Below, piece after piece: positions 53,539 through 64,000 of a stretch of 64,000 nucleotides of DNA. The notes beneath the pieces were generated by a model, which worked only from the letters and a program-made list of their open reading frames with translations, was not told where the DNA came from and did not search any database. The stretch covers positions 26,768,997 to 26,832,996 of the forward strand of contig NC_090953.1 of assembly GCF_040807025.1 (NCBI RefSeq). Reading direction: 5' to 3'. Position 1 is the stretch's first letter. The number at the start of each line of letters is the position of its first letter. This stretch comes from Struthio camelus. Lineage: Eukaryota > Chordata > Aves > Struthioniformes > Struthionidae. Made by a program: the position numbers and the translations under genes.

Positions 53539-53610
53539 GCGTTGGTGGTATAGTGGTGAGCATAGCTGCCTTCCAAGCAGTTGACCCGGGTTCGATTCCT
53601 GGCCAACGCA
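53539..53610 (+). tRNA. tRNA-Gly (UCC), unit 4
   Basis: Same G-U T-stem variant as unit 3. TTTT at 53618-53621. Confidence 0.95.
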
Positions 53611-54111
53611 CATGCACTTTTCTTCTCCCAGGCGCCTGCAGAGGCCCTTCCACCTCCTGCCAGAAAAGAGCCCAGGTTTCCCCAACAGGTTCATGTTCCC
53701 TCGGGGAGCCACTCCCCTTGCTGCATGCACAGGCAGGGTGAGGCACCCCACAGAGCCCAGGAGAGACAGGGGCCCCCTCCTCCTTCAGCAATGCCTGCCT
53801 TGGCCAAAGCAGCAGGTCTGTCGCCGAGCACAGCTTCCAGGCTGCTTGCCCTGCCCCCCGAGGCATAGCCCTGCAGAAGGAAGCGCCCCAGAATGAAGGT
53901 GCTACCTCCTTTGCTAGAAGCATGACAGGCTTCTGCAAAGGGCTCTGCTGCTCTCCTGAAGGGCCCGCTTCTGACTGCATGGTGCCTCAAGGGCCTGCAG
54001 AAAGGCTGTGCATGGGCGTTGCTGGGGAGATGCAGAAAGCCCCTGGCTCAGCCAGGACCATGTGGCTCAGCCCTGCTATAGCGACAGAGCGGCAAGAAGA
54101 GGTGTCCAGGT

Positions 54112-54183
54112 GGTCCCATGGTGTAATGGTGAGCACTCTGGACTCTGAATCCAGCGATCTGAGTTCAAGTCTCAGTGGGACCT
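54112..54183 (+). tRNA. tRNA-Gln (CUG), unit 4 (type B only)
   Basis: Full acceptor pairing here (GGTCCCA with TGGGACC, discriminator T), so this is the best Gln copy. Anticodon at 54145-54147. As in unit 3, no T-run lies within 40 nt; the first TTTT is at 54225-54228. Confidence 0.95.
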
Positions 54184-54320
54184 CAGGCTTCTGCTTCACT
54201 GAGGGCCTGCCTCAGCTGACTGCATTTTACACCCTTGCGTTGCTCTTGGGTAGACTGCTTTACGCACTCCGGTCTTCCTTCCCTCTTCTCGTGCCCCTGG
54301 CACTGGGTTTGGGCAGAGGG

Positions 54321-55003
54321 TCACAGGATCACTGAACAGCTGAGGTGGGAAGGAACTTCTGCAGACTATCTAGTCCAACCCCTCCTCAAAGCAGGGTCAA
54401 GAAAAGGAGTCTGTTCAGGGCCCTGTGATGTCAAGTTTTGAAAAATCTCCATGGATGGAGACTCCACAGCTTCTCTGGGCAAGCTGTTCCCATGTTTGAC
54501 AGCCCCGCACAGTAAAACAGGGGGGGGTTCTGTGTGTTTAAGTGGAATGTCATGTACTTCATGGCTTGTGCCCACTGCCTCTTGCCCTGTCCCTGGGCAC
54601 CGCCAAGAAGCGGCTGGCTCTCTCTTCTCTACTCCCTCTTCCCCCTCTTCGTCCACCACCTCAGGTACTTATACACATTGATAAGATTCCCCCCCACCCC
54701 CACCCCAACCTTAGCCTTCTCTTCCCCAGGCTAGACAATCCCAGCTCTGTTAGCCTCTCCTGGTATGACAGATGGCGCAAGCCCTTGACCTTCTCTGTGG
54801 CCTTTTGCTGTGCTCACTCCAGTGTGGCCTTGTCTCTCTCGTACCGGGAAGCCCAGAAATGGACACAGCACTCCAGATGTGCTCTCACCAGTGCTGAGCA
54901 GAGGGGAAGGATCACACCTCCCTCAGCCTGCTGGCAACGCTCTTCCTAACGCAGCCCAGGATGCTGCCAGCCGCCTTTGCTGCAAGGGCACGTTGCTGCC
55001 TCA
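54321..55003 (-). mobile_element. CR1 LINE segment c with 3' end, unit 4
   Basis: Same as in unit 3, with single-base differences such as the one at about 54304 in the adjoining flank. Confidence 0.9.
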
Positions 55004-55530
55004 AGTGCTGAAGGCCTTCCGGGACACAACAGCTCTGCTCTGAAATAAGTGCCCGTGAGATACCAAGCTCCTGGGGAGCTGACAGAGCCCCTAACTGCTG
55101 GAACCAGAAACATGACGGCACCAGTGGAGTCCCTGCAAGGGCACCTGGCATGCAGATGCCCAGGGGCTCCTGCAGAGGGAGGAAGGACACTTTGAAGAGC
55201 CCTGTTCACTTGCTGCCAGGTGCGGACTGGCCCGAGAGGGAAGGCAGAGGCAACAGCCCTGAGTCCGCAGAAGAGCTCCACCTACTGCAAAGATGGTGTA
55301 ACTCGAGCAGCAGTCCCTGCTGGGAGATGTGGGTGGTACAGCTTTGGGAAGAGTAATGCATGAACTGGGGGACTGAACAGTGACACGGGATGTGGCTTGG
55401 TGTTTGGCTGCATGCTTGTAAGTACGAGGCCTTGGTTTGCTCCTGAGCAGCCCCGGTGCTTCTTGCCTCCAGTGCCTCCTGTAAGTAACCACCTGTCTTA
55501 GCAAAAAGAGACAAGGCCCGGACTGTCGGC

Positions 55531-56250
55531 TCGGCAGGCTGGAGAAACGGGCAGACAGGAGCCGCAGGAAGTTCAGCAAGGCAAAGTGCAACGCCCTGCA
55601 CCCGGCGAGGAATAACCCCAGGCACCCGGGGAGGAATAACCCCAGGCGCCAGTACATGGTGGGGGCCGACCTGCTGGAAAGCAGCTTTGCAGAAAAGACC
55701 TGGGGGTCCTGGCACCCTACAAGCTGACCACAAGCCAGCAACGTGCCTTTGTGGCAAAGGCGGCCCACGGTAGGCTGGGCTGCGTGAGGAAGAGTGTTGC
55801 CACCAGGTCAAGGGAAGTGGTGCTTTCCCCTCTACTCAGCGCTCCAGAGGCCACATCTGGAGCGCGGTCTCCAGTTCTGGGCTCCGCAGTGGAAGAAAGA
55901 GAGGGCCCTACCGGCACGAGTCCAGCAAAGAGGCACAAGGATGATTAGGGGCCTGGAGAACCTCTCATATGAGGAGAGGCTGAGAGAGTCGGGACTGTTG
56001 AGCCCGGAGAAGAGAAGGCTCACGGGGCATCTTACCAGTGCGTATAACTATCCAACGGGAGGGTCGAACGAAGACAGACCAAGGGAGTGGTGCCCCTCTT
56101 CTCGGTGGTGCCCACTGACAGGGCAAGAGTCATCGCACACAAACTGAACACGGGAAATTCAGCTTGAACGTGAGAAAATGCTTCTTTAGCGTGAGGCTGG
56201 CTGAACATTGGAACAGGTGGCCCAGAGAGGTTGTGGATTCTCCATCCTTG
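55531..56250 (+). mobile_element. CR1 LINE segment d, 5' shortened, unit 4
   Basis: As in unit 3, with the same deletion junction. Confidence 0.92.
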
Positions 56251-58262
56251 GTTTTCCCTCCTCAGGTTCTGGCAGAGAGAGGTAAGCTCAGGACAGGGGG
56301 GAATGCTTTCCTGTGCAGAGCGGGTGGCTAACGGAGGCTGGCGGAGAAAGAAACACCACCACGAGTCTCCAGCTATGCTGCACAACATCTTTAATGAGCA
56401 GGAAGGAAAAAAGGAAAAAAAGCAGCACAGAGACCAAGACACATGTTTCCTGGGTTGAGTGAGGCACAGAGAATTGCCCGTTTCCCCAGGACAAGCGGCA
56501 TGCAAAGCGTTTGCCTTTTCCCATTCCAGCTCTACCTTGTGGCAATCACATCCTACCTACAGCAATTCCTAACCCCCAAACCGTCCTGCCGTCAGCAGGA
56601 GACTCAGCAGAGCGGACGAGCACGAGCTCTTTCTCGAGGAGCTCAGAGTGCAGCAGAGCCAGAGGCAGCATGGCGAGGCCTGGCTCTGTGAGGTGGAGCT
56701 GGGAACTCAGTGCGCTCAGGCCTCCAGCCCTTTCAAGACCCCCACCAGATCAGCCTTTCTTTTCTTTCCTCATCTTTCTCTGTGCCCTCCAAAATCCAGT
56801 TCTAGCTGCGTGTCCCCGAGGGGCCTGCGGCTGGTTTTCTTAAAATGCACAACAAGCGTTACATCTCACCTTAAGGCTGGATTTGAGGGCCTGGCAGCAA
56901 AGATTTGCCTAACCCACTGCTTATTGCCCCAGGTCCGGGTGCAGTTCTGGGTGAAGCAGCAAGGATGGAAACTGATCAGATTGTCACAGCAGAAAAAGAT
57001 TGGGCTGAACAGAAGTCACAGCAATCACCTCTTAACAACACACTGCGCGCATACAAGCTCCCACGCCCTCCGAGTAACACAGCACAGGGACGCTGACCCA
57101 CTTTTGGAATACGACCCATTACGGTGGGTTTCAAGCACCGGTGGACAGGCTGGTCGTACCAGATTGCCAAAACAAACAGTTCAAGCTGCGTTCAAGGTGG
57201 CAGAGGATGCACTTGGCTATTTGGTTAGGGACGATCCGCTGGAGGCGCAGATTCTTGTGTGCAGGCATCCCTGCAGCTGAACACAGATCTCCCCCTTCTG
57301 CCTGAAAGAACCCTCGCCTTCCCAACTGCGCACAACTACCCCCTTGAAACGGGAAAGAGGTAAAGTCCCTAAACATTTCCATTCACCTGCCAAGCTGAGG
57401 CAGCCCGCGTATCAAAGTTGTGTCACCACCATGACAGCAATCCAGCCCACAGGAAGAGGAGAAGTGGGGTGTGGCTGACCTCGTTCCCCAGGGAAACTTG
57501 GGGAACATTCCCAGTATTCAGAGTTGAGGACATTGCTGGCGCTAGTCAGGCCACACCAGAGCCAGATTCCACTGCCTAGGGCCCAGGGAACGATAGCAGG
57601 TTCTGGACGAGGAAGAGGAGGGCAGAGAGCAAGGCAGGTCCCTGCAAGGGAGGAAGGGCAGACAGTCACTCCTGGGGATCTCCATGGGTATGTCCTTAGA
57701 GAACTTGACGGGGGCTTCATGCTTTGCCAGCCCGGGGCTCTGACTGGGGAGTGCAGAACCGAGGCGTGGGACAGTGACCAAAGAGGTTCCTGTGCCCTTC
57801 CCTGAAAGGGACTCCACACCCAAATTGACCCGTTTTCCTTAGCAAGTTCATCCCAGGGCCAAAAGCCTGGATGGCCTGCTTTTTTAGGAGTGGGTCAGAG
57901 CAGTGAGGCAAAAGCTCACAGATGTTTTTCCTGGGCCGTGGATGGAGTGGCCCACTCAAGGCATTTTAATTCCAAATAGGCTTTGACTCAGCCTCCCGGA
58001 ACACATGGGAGCCCTCGTAACGTGGAAGAGCGGGGAAAACCCCCAAACTCCAGGGAAACGTGCGTCGGTGTGCTGCTGACTTGGGTGGAGACGGTGTCCT
58101 GGCTTCAGGCGTGCCAGCGATACCAGGGTTTTTGGCCTCGCTCCTCCACAACTGCCTCCTTCCTGAGGGACGTTTCCTGAAACAACTGGTGCCACTATGC
58201 AATCTCCTGCTCCTGCCTTTAAAGCTGTTGCCTTTCTGCTGCTGGTCCAGGGCCTGCGTGAC

Positions 58263-59388
58263 TCAGTGCAGCCCAAACTGTTTCAGGTTGCAAGGGATCT
58301 CTGGCGGCCCTCTGGGCCAACGCCCCGTTCCAATCAGGCCAAACTTCCCAGCGACATCAGGAGGCTCAGGGCCTTGCCCGGCCAGCTTCTGAACGCTGCA
58401 ATGAAGGGAGACGCCACTCTCCCATGGGCAGCCTCTTCCAGGGCTGTGCCGTGCTCCCTGTGACTTGTTCTTCCAAAGAGACAGTTGACATCTCCCTGGT
58501 TGCACCTGGAACTGTGCCCCTTGCTGTTTTGCTGTGCACCTCTGAGGAGAGCTTGGCTCTGCCTTTTCCATAACCCGCTGTAGCTGGTGGGAGATGGCAG
58601 TGTGATCCCCTCCTCCCCTCCTTGCCTTCTCCCCTCCAGGCGCCACAAAAACAATGCCTTCAACCTTCCTCATATGGCCTGTGCTGCAGGCCTGACCCTC
58701 AGCCTCTTCCTCTGCCACTAGCTCTCTCCAGGTTGTTGCCATTGCACTTGTCCTGAGGGAACAGAACCCAGTCTGGCCTGCTGTACAAACCTGCTGAAAG
58801 GCCCCTCTGTCCCACTGTCCAGGTCGCCCATAAAAAGCCTAAAGCTTTTTGGCATCTGGACTGATCCCTGAGGGAGGCCACTAGGAAGCAGTCGCCAGAT
58901 GGCCCTTTTTCCCACTGAGTAAAGGCCTTTGAGCCCAACGGTCCACCCCATTTTCCCCTCACATTAGCGTCGTCAGGCTCCAGGCTGTAACTCACCGGTC
59001 TGGCTCGAAGGATGCTGTGAGAGACAAGGCCTTGACAAAGGCCTTGCTAGGCTCAAGGTGAACAGCGGTAGCAACAGCATTTGCAGCGGTAAAAGCTCTT
59101 CTTTATGTCCTTGATGTGCCCTGCCAGTTCCAACGCAGGCCAAGCTTTGCCTTTCCTACCACCATTGCGGTATGCCTGGACAGTGAGGCTCTATTTGTGC
59201 TTTCTCGCCTGTCCCTGTTTTCACCTCCTGTGCTAAGCAGTCATCCCTGACTCCCTCCACAAGCCCCCAGGGGTTACCTGAGTCCCAGCATGTTGCCCTC
59301 GTGGCAGAGGCTGGGGAGCTGGACGTCCCCATGAGGAAAGGGAGTCTGTGACCTGGAAACCTCCTTGGGCTGCTACAGAAGATTTTGT
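58263..59388 (-). mobile_element. CR1 LINE segment e, unit 4
   Basis: Copy of 8165-9290, of the same sub-type as unit 3. Confidence 0.8.
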
Positions 59389-59923
59389 CCACTTCTCATC
59401 ATGAGCGGGTTGTCTCTACCACAGCGTCACTTCCCGCTGCACTGAGGAGGAGGGGGACAAGGGCTCACAGGGCAGACATGCAGGAGGGTCAGAGGCCTTG
59501 AGCCAGCGATGGCTGGGAGAACAGGGCCCAGCCTGCATTTGCTACAGGGGCTCGCAGGGCCGGCCAGGAATATGGCAAAGCTACAGCAAAGCCAGGAACT
59601 GTGGAGCCTGTTTGGAGACTGTGGGACGGGGCCTGGTTGCCAAGGGCCCTGCCCTTGCCTGGGCTGTGCTTGCTCGCAGCTCCCAGCAGGGAAGCCGTGG
59701 CTTGCGTGCAGGCTGAGGTGGTAGAGCCTGTTGGTGAGGGCGAAGGAAGAGGTAGCTGGTGTGTGGGCCAGCTGTTTGTGGCTGTGGCTGCTGGCTGCCT
59801 GTCCCATGCACACGCCAGAGCGGGGAGCAGCCAGGAAGAGGAGGCAAAAAGCAAAAGCAAGAGGGACAAGGCTGGGCGTGCAGACGTGAGCATGGGGAGT
59901 CCAGCAGTGGTGTGCATGATGCA

Positions 59924-59995
59924 GGGGGTGTAGCTCAGTGGGAGAGCATTTGACTGCAGATCAAGAGGTCCCTGGTTCAACTCCAGGTGCCCCCT
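59924..59995 (+). tRNA. tRNA-Cys (GCA), unit 4
   Basis: Identical to unit 1. TTTT at 60006-60009. Confidence 0.97.
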
Positions 59996-60661
59996 CCACT
60001 GCTGCTTTTCTTCCTGGAGCTTCTCCTGTGCCTTGGCGGCCTGCTTCCCCATCCCTCAGTGGGAAGGCTGTGGGGGACAAACAGCCCAGCATGGACCTGT
60101 CTCGGCTTCTCGTTCTCTGGGCTCTCGCCTCATGACACCCTTGGGGTTTCCCCTTTCCTTAAGGTGCTGCACCTCCCAGGGAGGGCAAGAGCAGCCCCTC
60201 TTCCTTCCCAGGGGCTGTGCTGCCACTGCTCTGTCGGGAGCTGGAGGGCATGAGCTGAGAGAAACCCACCGGGAAACCTCCTGCCCTTGTCTAGCACACA
60301 GGTCAGGGTCTGTGACACAAGAGGGAAGGTCTCCCAACGTCACCAGTTAACGCTGAGTCTGGCTTCCACCGGCTTTTTTCCCATAAAGTGGAGCTTAAAG
60401 GCTAAACAGGCTAAACGCACCCTTTGTCATCTCATCCTTTCGCACCTGGGAAAGGTGTGTTGTGCCTGCCAGGACTGCAGGAAGTTGGGGGGGGGGGAGG
60501 AGCGAGCAGAGCCGTAGAGGGAGGGTGGGTGTTTTGCTGTGTGACCGGGCTTGACATGCTGCTGTGCTGCTGTGCAGCTGCGCAGCTGGAGGGACCCTCC
60601 GTACCCGCAGGGCTGGTCTGGAGCGTGGCCTTTCCAGGCAGCCCAAAAGGAGATGGCACCC

Positions 60662-60743
60662 CGTAGTTGGCAGGATTCGAACCTGCGCGGGGAAACCCCA
60701 ATGGATTTCTAGTCCATCGCCTTCACCACTCGGCCACAACTAC
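60662..60743 (-). tRNA. tRNA-Ser (AGA), unit 4
   Basis: Identical to unit 1. TTTT terminator at 60648-60645. Confidence 0.97.
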
Positions 60744-61327
60744 CTGCCCCAAACTGCTCTGCAGCAGTGAGCGGGTGCCCTGTGCTGAGGCACCTGGCTC
60801 CCGGGGAGTTTGAGGGCCAGGCTGTGCTGGGGCATGTCCTTTCCACTCTGTGGACACCACGCAGTCAGGCACCAGAGGCCCCTGCAGCCAGTGCTGGAGA
60901 GGCCTTGAGAGACATGGTGCCAGGGCGATGGCTGCAGCTCCCAGTGCCTGGTTGTCAGGCTGGCCTCTGGGATATGCTGATGCTGGAGGATGGTTTCACT
61001 CTCCCTCCGGCATCCCCATGGCGGGAGGGGAGAAAAGGAAGGGAGCAGTGTGAGGCATCCAGTGATGGTGGAGAGGAAATGTGTCAGGTGTATAAGAAGG
61101 AAGAGAAAGCAGAGAGCCCAGGAGTAGGAGTGGAAGGGGAAAGACTGCAAGGAAGCCATGGCCCAGCTGCGGCCTCCCCCCCCACCCCAGGTGTGAGGGT
61201 TTTGAGGTGATGAGGAAGAGCCTGGAGAGACTGTGAGAGGAGGAAATGTGTGTGCAGGGGGGCTGGAAGGAGGAGGCAGAGCCAGTTCATGAGCTGTGGG
61301 GAGCAGGAGGCACGCCTGGGTCCGCAT

Positions 61328-61400
61328 GTGCTGGTGGTGCAATGGTGAGCGTAGCTGCCTTCCAAGCAGTGCAGGACAGGTTTTGTTCCCAGACAACACG
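61328..61400 (+). pseudogene. tRNA-Gly (UCC) pseudogene, unit 4
   Basis: Same degenerate sequence as unit 1. Confidence 0.9.
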
Positions 61401-64000
61401 GACAAAACGTTCTTCTTCCAGGTGCCTGCAGAGGCCCTTCCACCTCCTTCAGGGAAGTTCCTGCTGGAACACAGCTCAGCTTTCTCCAGCAAGCTCTCAT
61501 CCCCTGAGGGGAGCCACTCCCCTTGTTGCAGCCTCCCTGCATGCACAGCCACGGTGGGGCACCCCACAGAGCCCAGGAGAGACAGGCCCCCTCCTCCTTC
61601 AGCAATGCCTGCCTTGGCAAAAGCACATGGAAGGCACTGAAGTGGCAGAGCTGCTGAGGGTGGAGGTTATCATGGCCAGGAGTCAAGCGCAGACCAGCTG
61701 CTTGGCAGGCAGCTGTGCTCATCTCAGGCACAGAAGTGCCCGCTGCCCCACAGCCTTCCTGCTGGCCCCAGTTCTGCCCCTGCTCTCCTCTTCCTGCCCG
61801 CCTCCAAAGCCAGCCTGGCTGGGGGCTGGGGAAGGGCAAGCTGGGCAGAACCTGGTGGGTCAGGAAGCACCACCTCCCCAGCTCCGCTGCCAGCAGGACG
61901 GCGTCCTGCGGTGGGCTCAGACCACCAGCCTTGGGGTGCCCTCTCTGCTGGTGCCACAGAGCTGCCCATGCGGGGCCTCTCAGGGCCACCTTTTCCTGCC
62001 TCAGAAATGTCCCAGCCCCCTGGATGCTCTGGGTGGGCGGGGGCAGTGTGTTAGGGCTGGGAGTGTAGATTAGGCACCATGGACAGCCCCCCCGCCTGGC
62101 TCTGGGTTTTCCTGTGTGGCCATCCCCTCCCCACACAGCTTGGGGTGCAAATGGAGCCTGTGGGCACATCTCCCTTCTTGCACTGTAAAGGAACACTGCC
62201 AAGGCCCCCTCCCCACCTCCTGCCCCCGCCCACCCATGCGCGCGCGCACACACACACGCACACGCTTGCAGAGACTGTACAGGCAAGCTTGGCTCAACGA
62301 GAGCGATTATCACTAGCGACTCCTGAAACGGTGAGCCCTGCTATTACGGGATAAGGCCATGCTACGGCTGTGCCAGTCCCACAAGTAGCTGCTGCTGAAA
62401 GGGATGGCCACATGCCCCTCTGTCCCAATCCCACCTTGTCCCTCACGCTGGCTCTGACACTCTCCTGACAGGGAGCTGGTGTAGAGGGTGATGCTGGTTG
62501 GGAACCATTGATTTACGTGGGGAGTTACTTTCTCCCGGTGCAGCTCCGTGAAGCTGCACTCATCATGGGCCCACATAAGCACCGGAGAAAGCACGAGGGA
62601 AGCAGAGAGAGGACATGGCCAGAAACAGAGCGGCTTTCGCCTCTGCAGGGCGCTTTCCTGTCCAGCTGGCTTTTCTGCAGGGCCAAACACCGTGCGCTGG
62701 GTGAGCAAGCGAGTGAGCCACGCTTTCAGACAAGCCCTGACTTGCGCATGCACAAAATATGCTCTGCTAGCCTCAAACATCTCCGCAAGCCGACAGGAAA
62801 CTGCGGGCTTACTGACCTCCTGCTGCCTCAGGATGTGGGTCTGGGTGCCCCCCTGGTTATGCAAGTGGGAGGCCACCGGACCCCTTGACACAGGCACCAT
62901 GGTGGCAGGTCAGGGGCCAGCTCCGTTAGGCTCTCTGCAGCTGAATTTACAACAGCTGGAGCACTGCAGGCCACTCTGCAGAACCAAGAAATGGAGGGGA
63001 ACAGCTTCCAAGAAGTGGCTTTTTGTGCGGTATCTGTCACTGTTTTCCTGTACTGTAGACAAAACCAAGGTGGAAAGAGAGGGGCACCTTCAGAGCTTCT
63101 TTAAAAGCTTTTCACCATTCAGACCCCGTGCTGCTCCAGCCTCTTAGAGGAGGAGCCTGAGTGTCCGGGAGCAGCAAGCGCCGGCTGATCCCTAAGGGAT
63201 GGGGAGCCGGGTGCGATAACACGACTGGCTGGGCAAGGACCTTGCCTGCCAGGGTCCCTTCCCACCGCCACCAAGCCAGGCAAACAGGGCAGGCCTGGAG
63301 ATGCTAGCGAGGCTCAGCAAAGAGTACAGATCACCAGGGAAGTTCACCTGGTGATGAGGCAGGTCCGAGGTCAAGCTGGGAAGTAAATCTGCAGCTCAGG
63401 GTCAGGGTCAGAATCGGGTCTGGCAAGGGTGGTGAGGGTCAGACGCAGTCCAGTGATCACCAGGCAGGTCCATGGTGAAAAGGCAGGTCTGAGGTCAGGC
63501 TGGGACGTCAGACCGCGGGTCAGTGTCCAGATCAATGGGGTCCATGGCTAGGCAGGGACATGGCCGTGACAGAGCCAGAGACTAGTACTCCCACAACATA
63601 GCGCAGCCAGAGGAAAGGCCTAGGGCTGAGCTTAAATGGGGCTCCTGGGCCCACAGGAAGAGGGTGCATGGTGGTGGGGGGGGGAGGTCCGAGCTGAGGC
63701 TGGTCAGGGCACTGAAGCCTATCAGTGCCCTCAGGGCTGTGACAGAGGGGGTCCCTCTCTCTGCTCAGCAGTGCCAGGAGCAGGCAGAAAGAGGGCCCAG
63801 CATAGCCCCGTGGTCTCATTGAACAGTCTCCCAAGGCCACCCTCCCACTGCTCTCCAAGAACCCAGAAACTCAGCGCAGTGACTCAGAAAAATCCAGCTC
63901 TGCCCTTGGAGAATATAGGTGTCTTTCTCTCCCTGGGAATGGAGAGAAAAGTGTGACTTGGAGCTGTGATTTGATTTCAGCACACCTGAGCTCTGTATTC

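Larger units (their letters stand above)
50437..64000. repeat. Tandem tRNA-bearing megarepeat, unit 4 (type B, cut by window end)
   Basis: The last 13,564 bp of the window match unit 3 at an offset of 16,590, including the type B structure. The window ends about 80 percent of the way through, shortly before the LTR-like block and the CR1 endonuclease segment, so the array very probably continues to the right. Confidence 0.98.

Noticed and set aside
1-64000. Whole array as an assembly duplication artefact
   Set aside because: The units differ by many single bases and by two kb-scale structural differences with distinct junctions, which simple duplication of one contig would not create. Read-level checks would still be needed to settle copy number.
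1-64000. CRISPR array or bacterial operon
   Set aside because: The repeats are 16-17 kb units with eukaryotic tRNA genes and CR1 LINEs; there are no short regularly spaced repeats and no prokaryotic gene layout.

Overview
The window is almost entirely a head-to-tail tandem array of one large repeat, about 16.6 to 16.9 kb per unit. It holds 3.8 units: 1-16923, 16924-33845, 33846-50436 and a partial unit 50437-64000. Each unit carries a small cluster of nuclear tRNA genes embedded in non-coding, GC-rich DNA and broken CR1 LINEs. The many CR1 fragments, the vertebrate-type tRNAs with internal A and B boxes and T-run terminators, and the absence of Alu- or L1-like sequence point to a sauropsid (bird, crocodilian or turtle). 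I cannot narrow this further from sequence alone.

Gene content. Reading left to right, every unit has initiator tRNA-Met(CAU) on the minus strand, a degenerate tRNA-Ser-like pseudogene (+), tRNA-Gly(UCC) (+), tRNA-Cys(GCA) (+), tRNA-Ser(AGA) (-) and a degenerate tRNA-Gly pseudogene (+). Units 3 and 4 also carry tRNA-Gln(CUG) (+). The window therefore holds 18 intact-looking tRNA genes and 8 tRNA pseudogenes. I found no host protein-coding gene. The long open frames are GC-rich chance frames, or frames inside or antisense to CR1, and they look conserved between units only because the units are near-identical copies.

Repeat content. Five CR1 segments recur: (a) a plus-strand endonuclease/RT segment across the arbitrary unit boundary (15300-17303); (b) a minus-strand 3' end abutting it (15103-15295); (c) a minus-strand 3' portion after tRNA-Gly; (d) a plus-strand RT/3' portion at 5284-6152; (e) an old minus-strand RT/3' portion at 8165-9290. 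A probable LTR fossil lies at about 14080-14764.

Unit types. Units 1 and 2 (type A) lack the tRNA-Gln block but keep a relic tRNA-Cys flanking cassette. Units 3 and 4 (type B) keep tRNA-Gln but lack the Cys relic. Single-base variants group the units in conflicting ways (1=3 against 2=4, 1=2 against 3=4, 1=4 against 2=3), often within a few kb, which indicates unequal exchange and gene conversion. Several tRNA genes sit in cassettes that are duplicated inside the unit (Ser inverted, Gly direct, Cys relic), so an older round of cassette duplication preceded amplification of the whole unit.

Position conversion. Unit 1 positions convert to unit 2 by adding 16923 (before about 2420) or 16922 (after). 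For positions after about 6150, the unit 3 copy is at +33508 and the unit 4 copy at +50098. Stretches described below only for unit 1 recur at those places with the same content.
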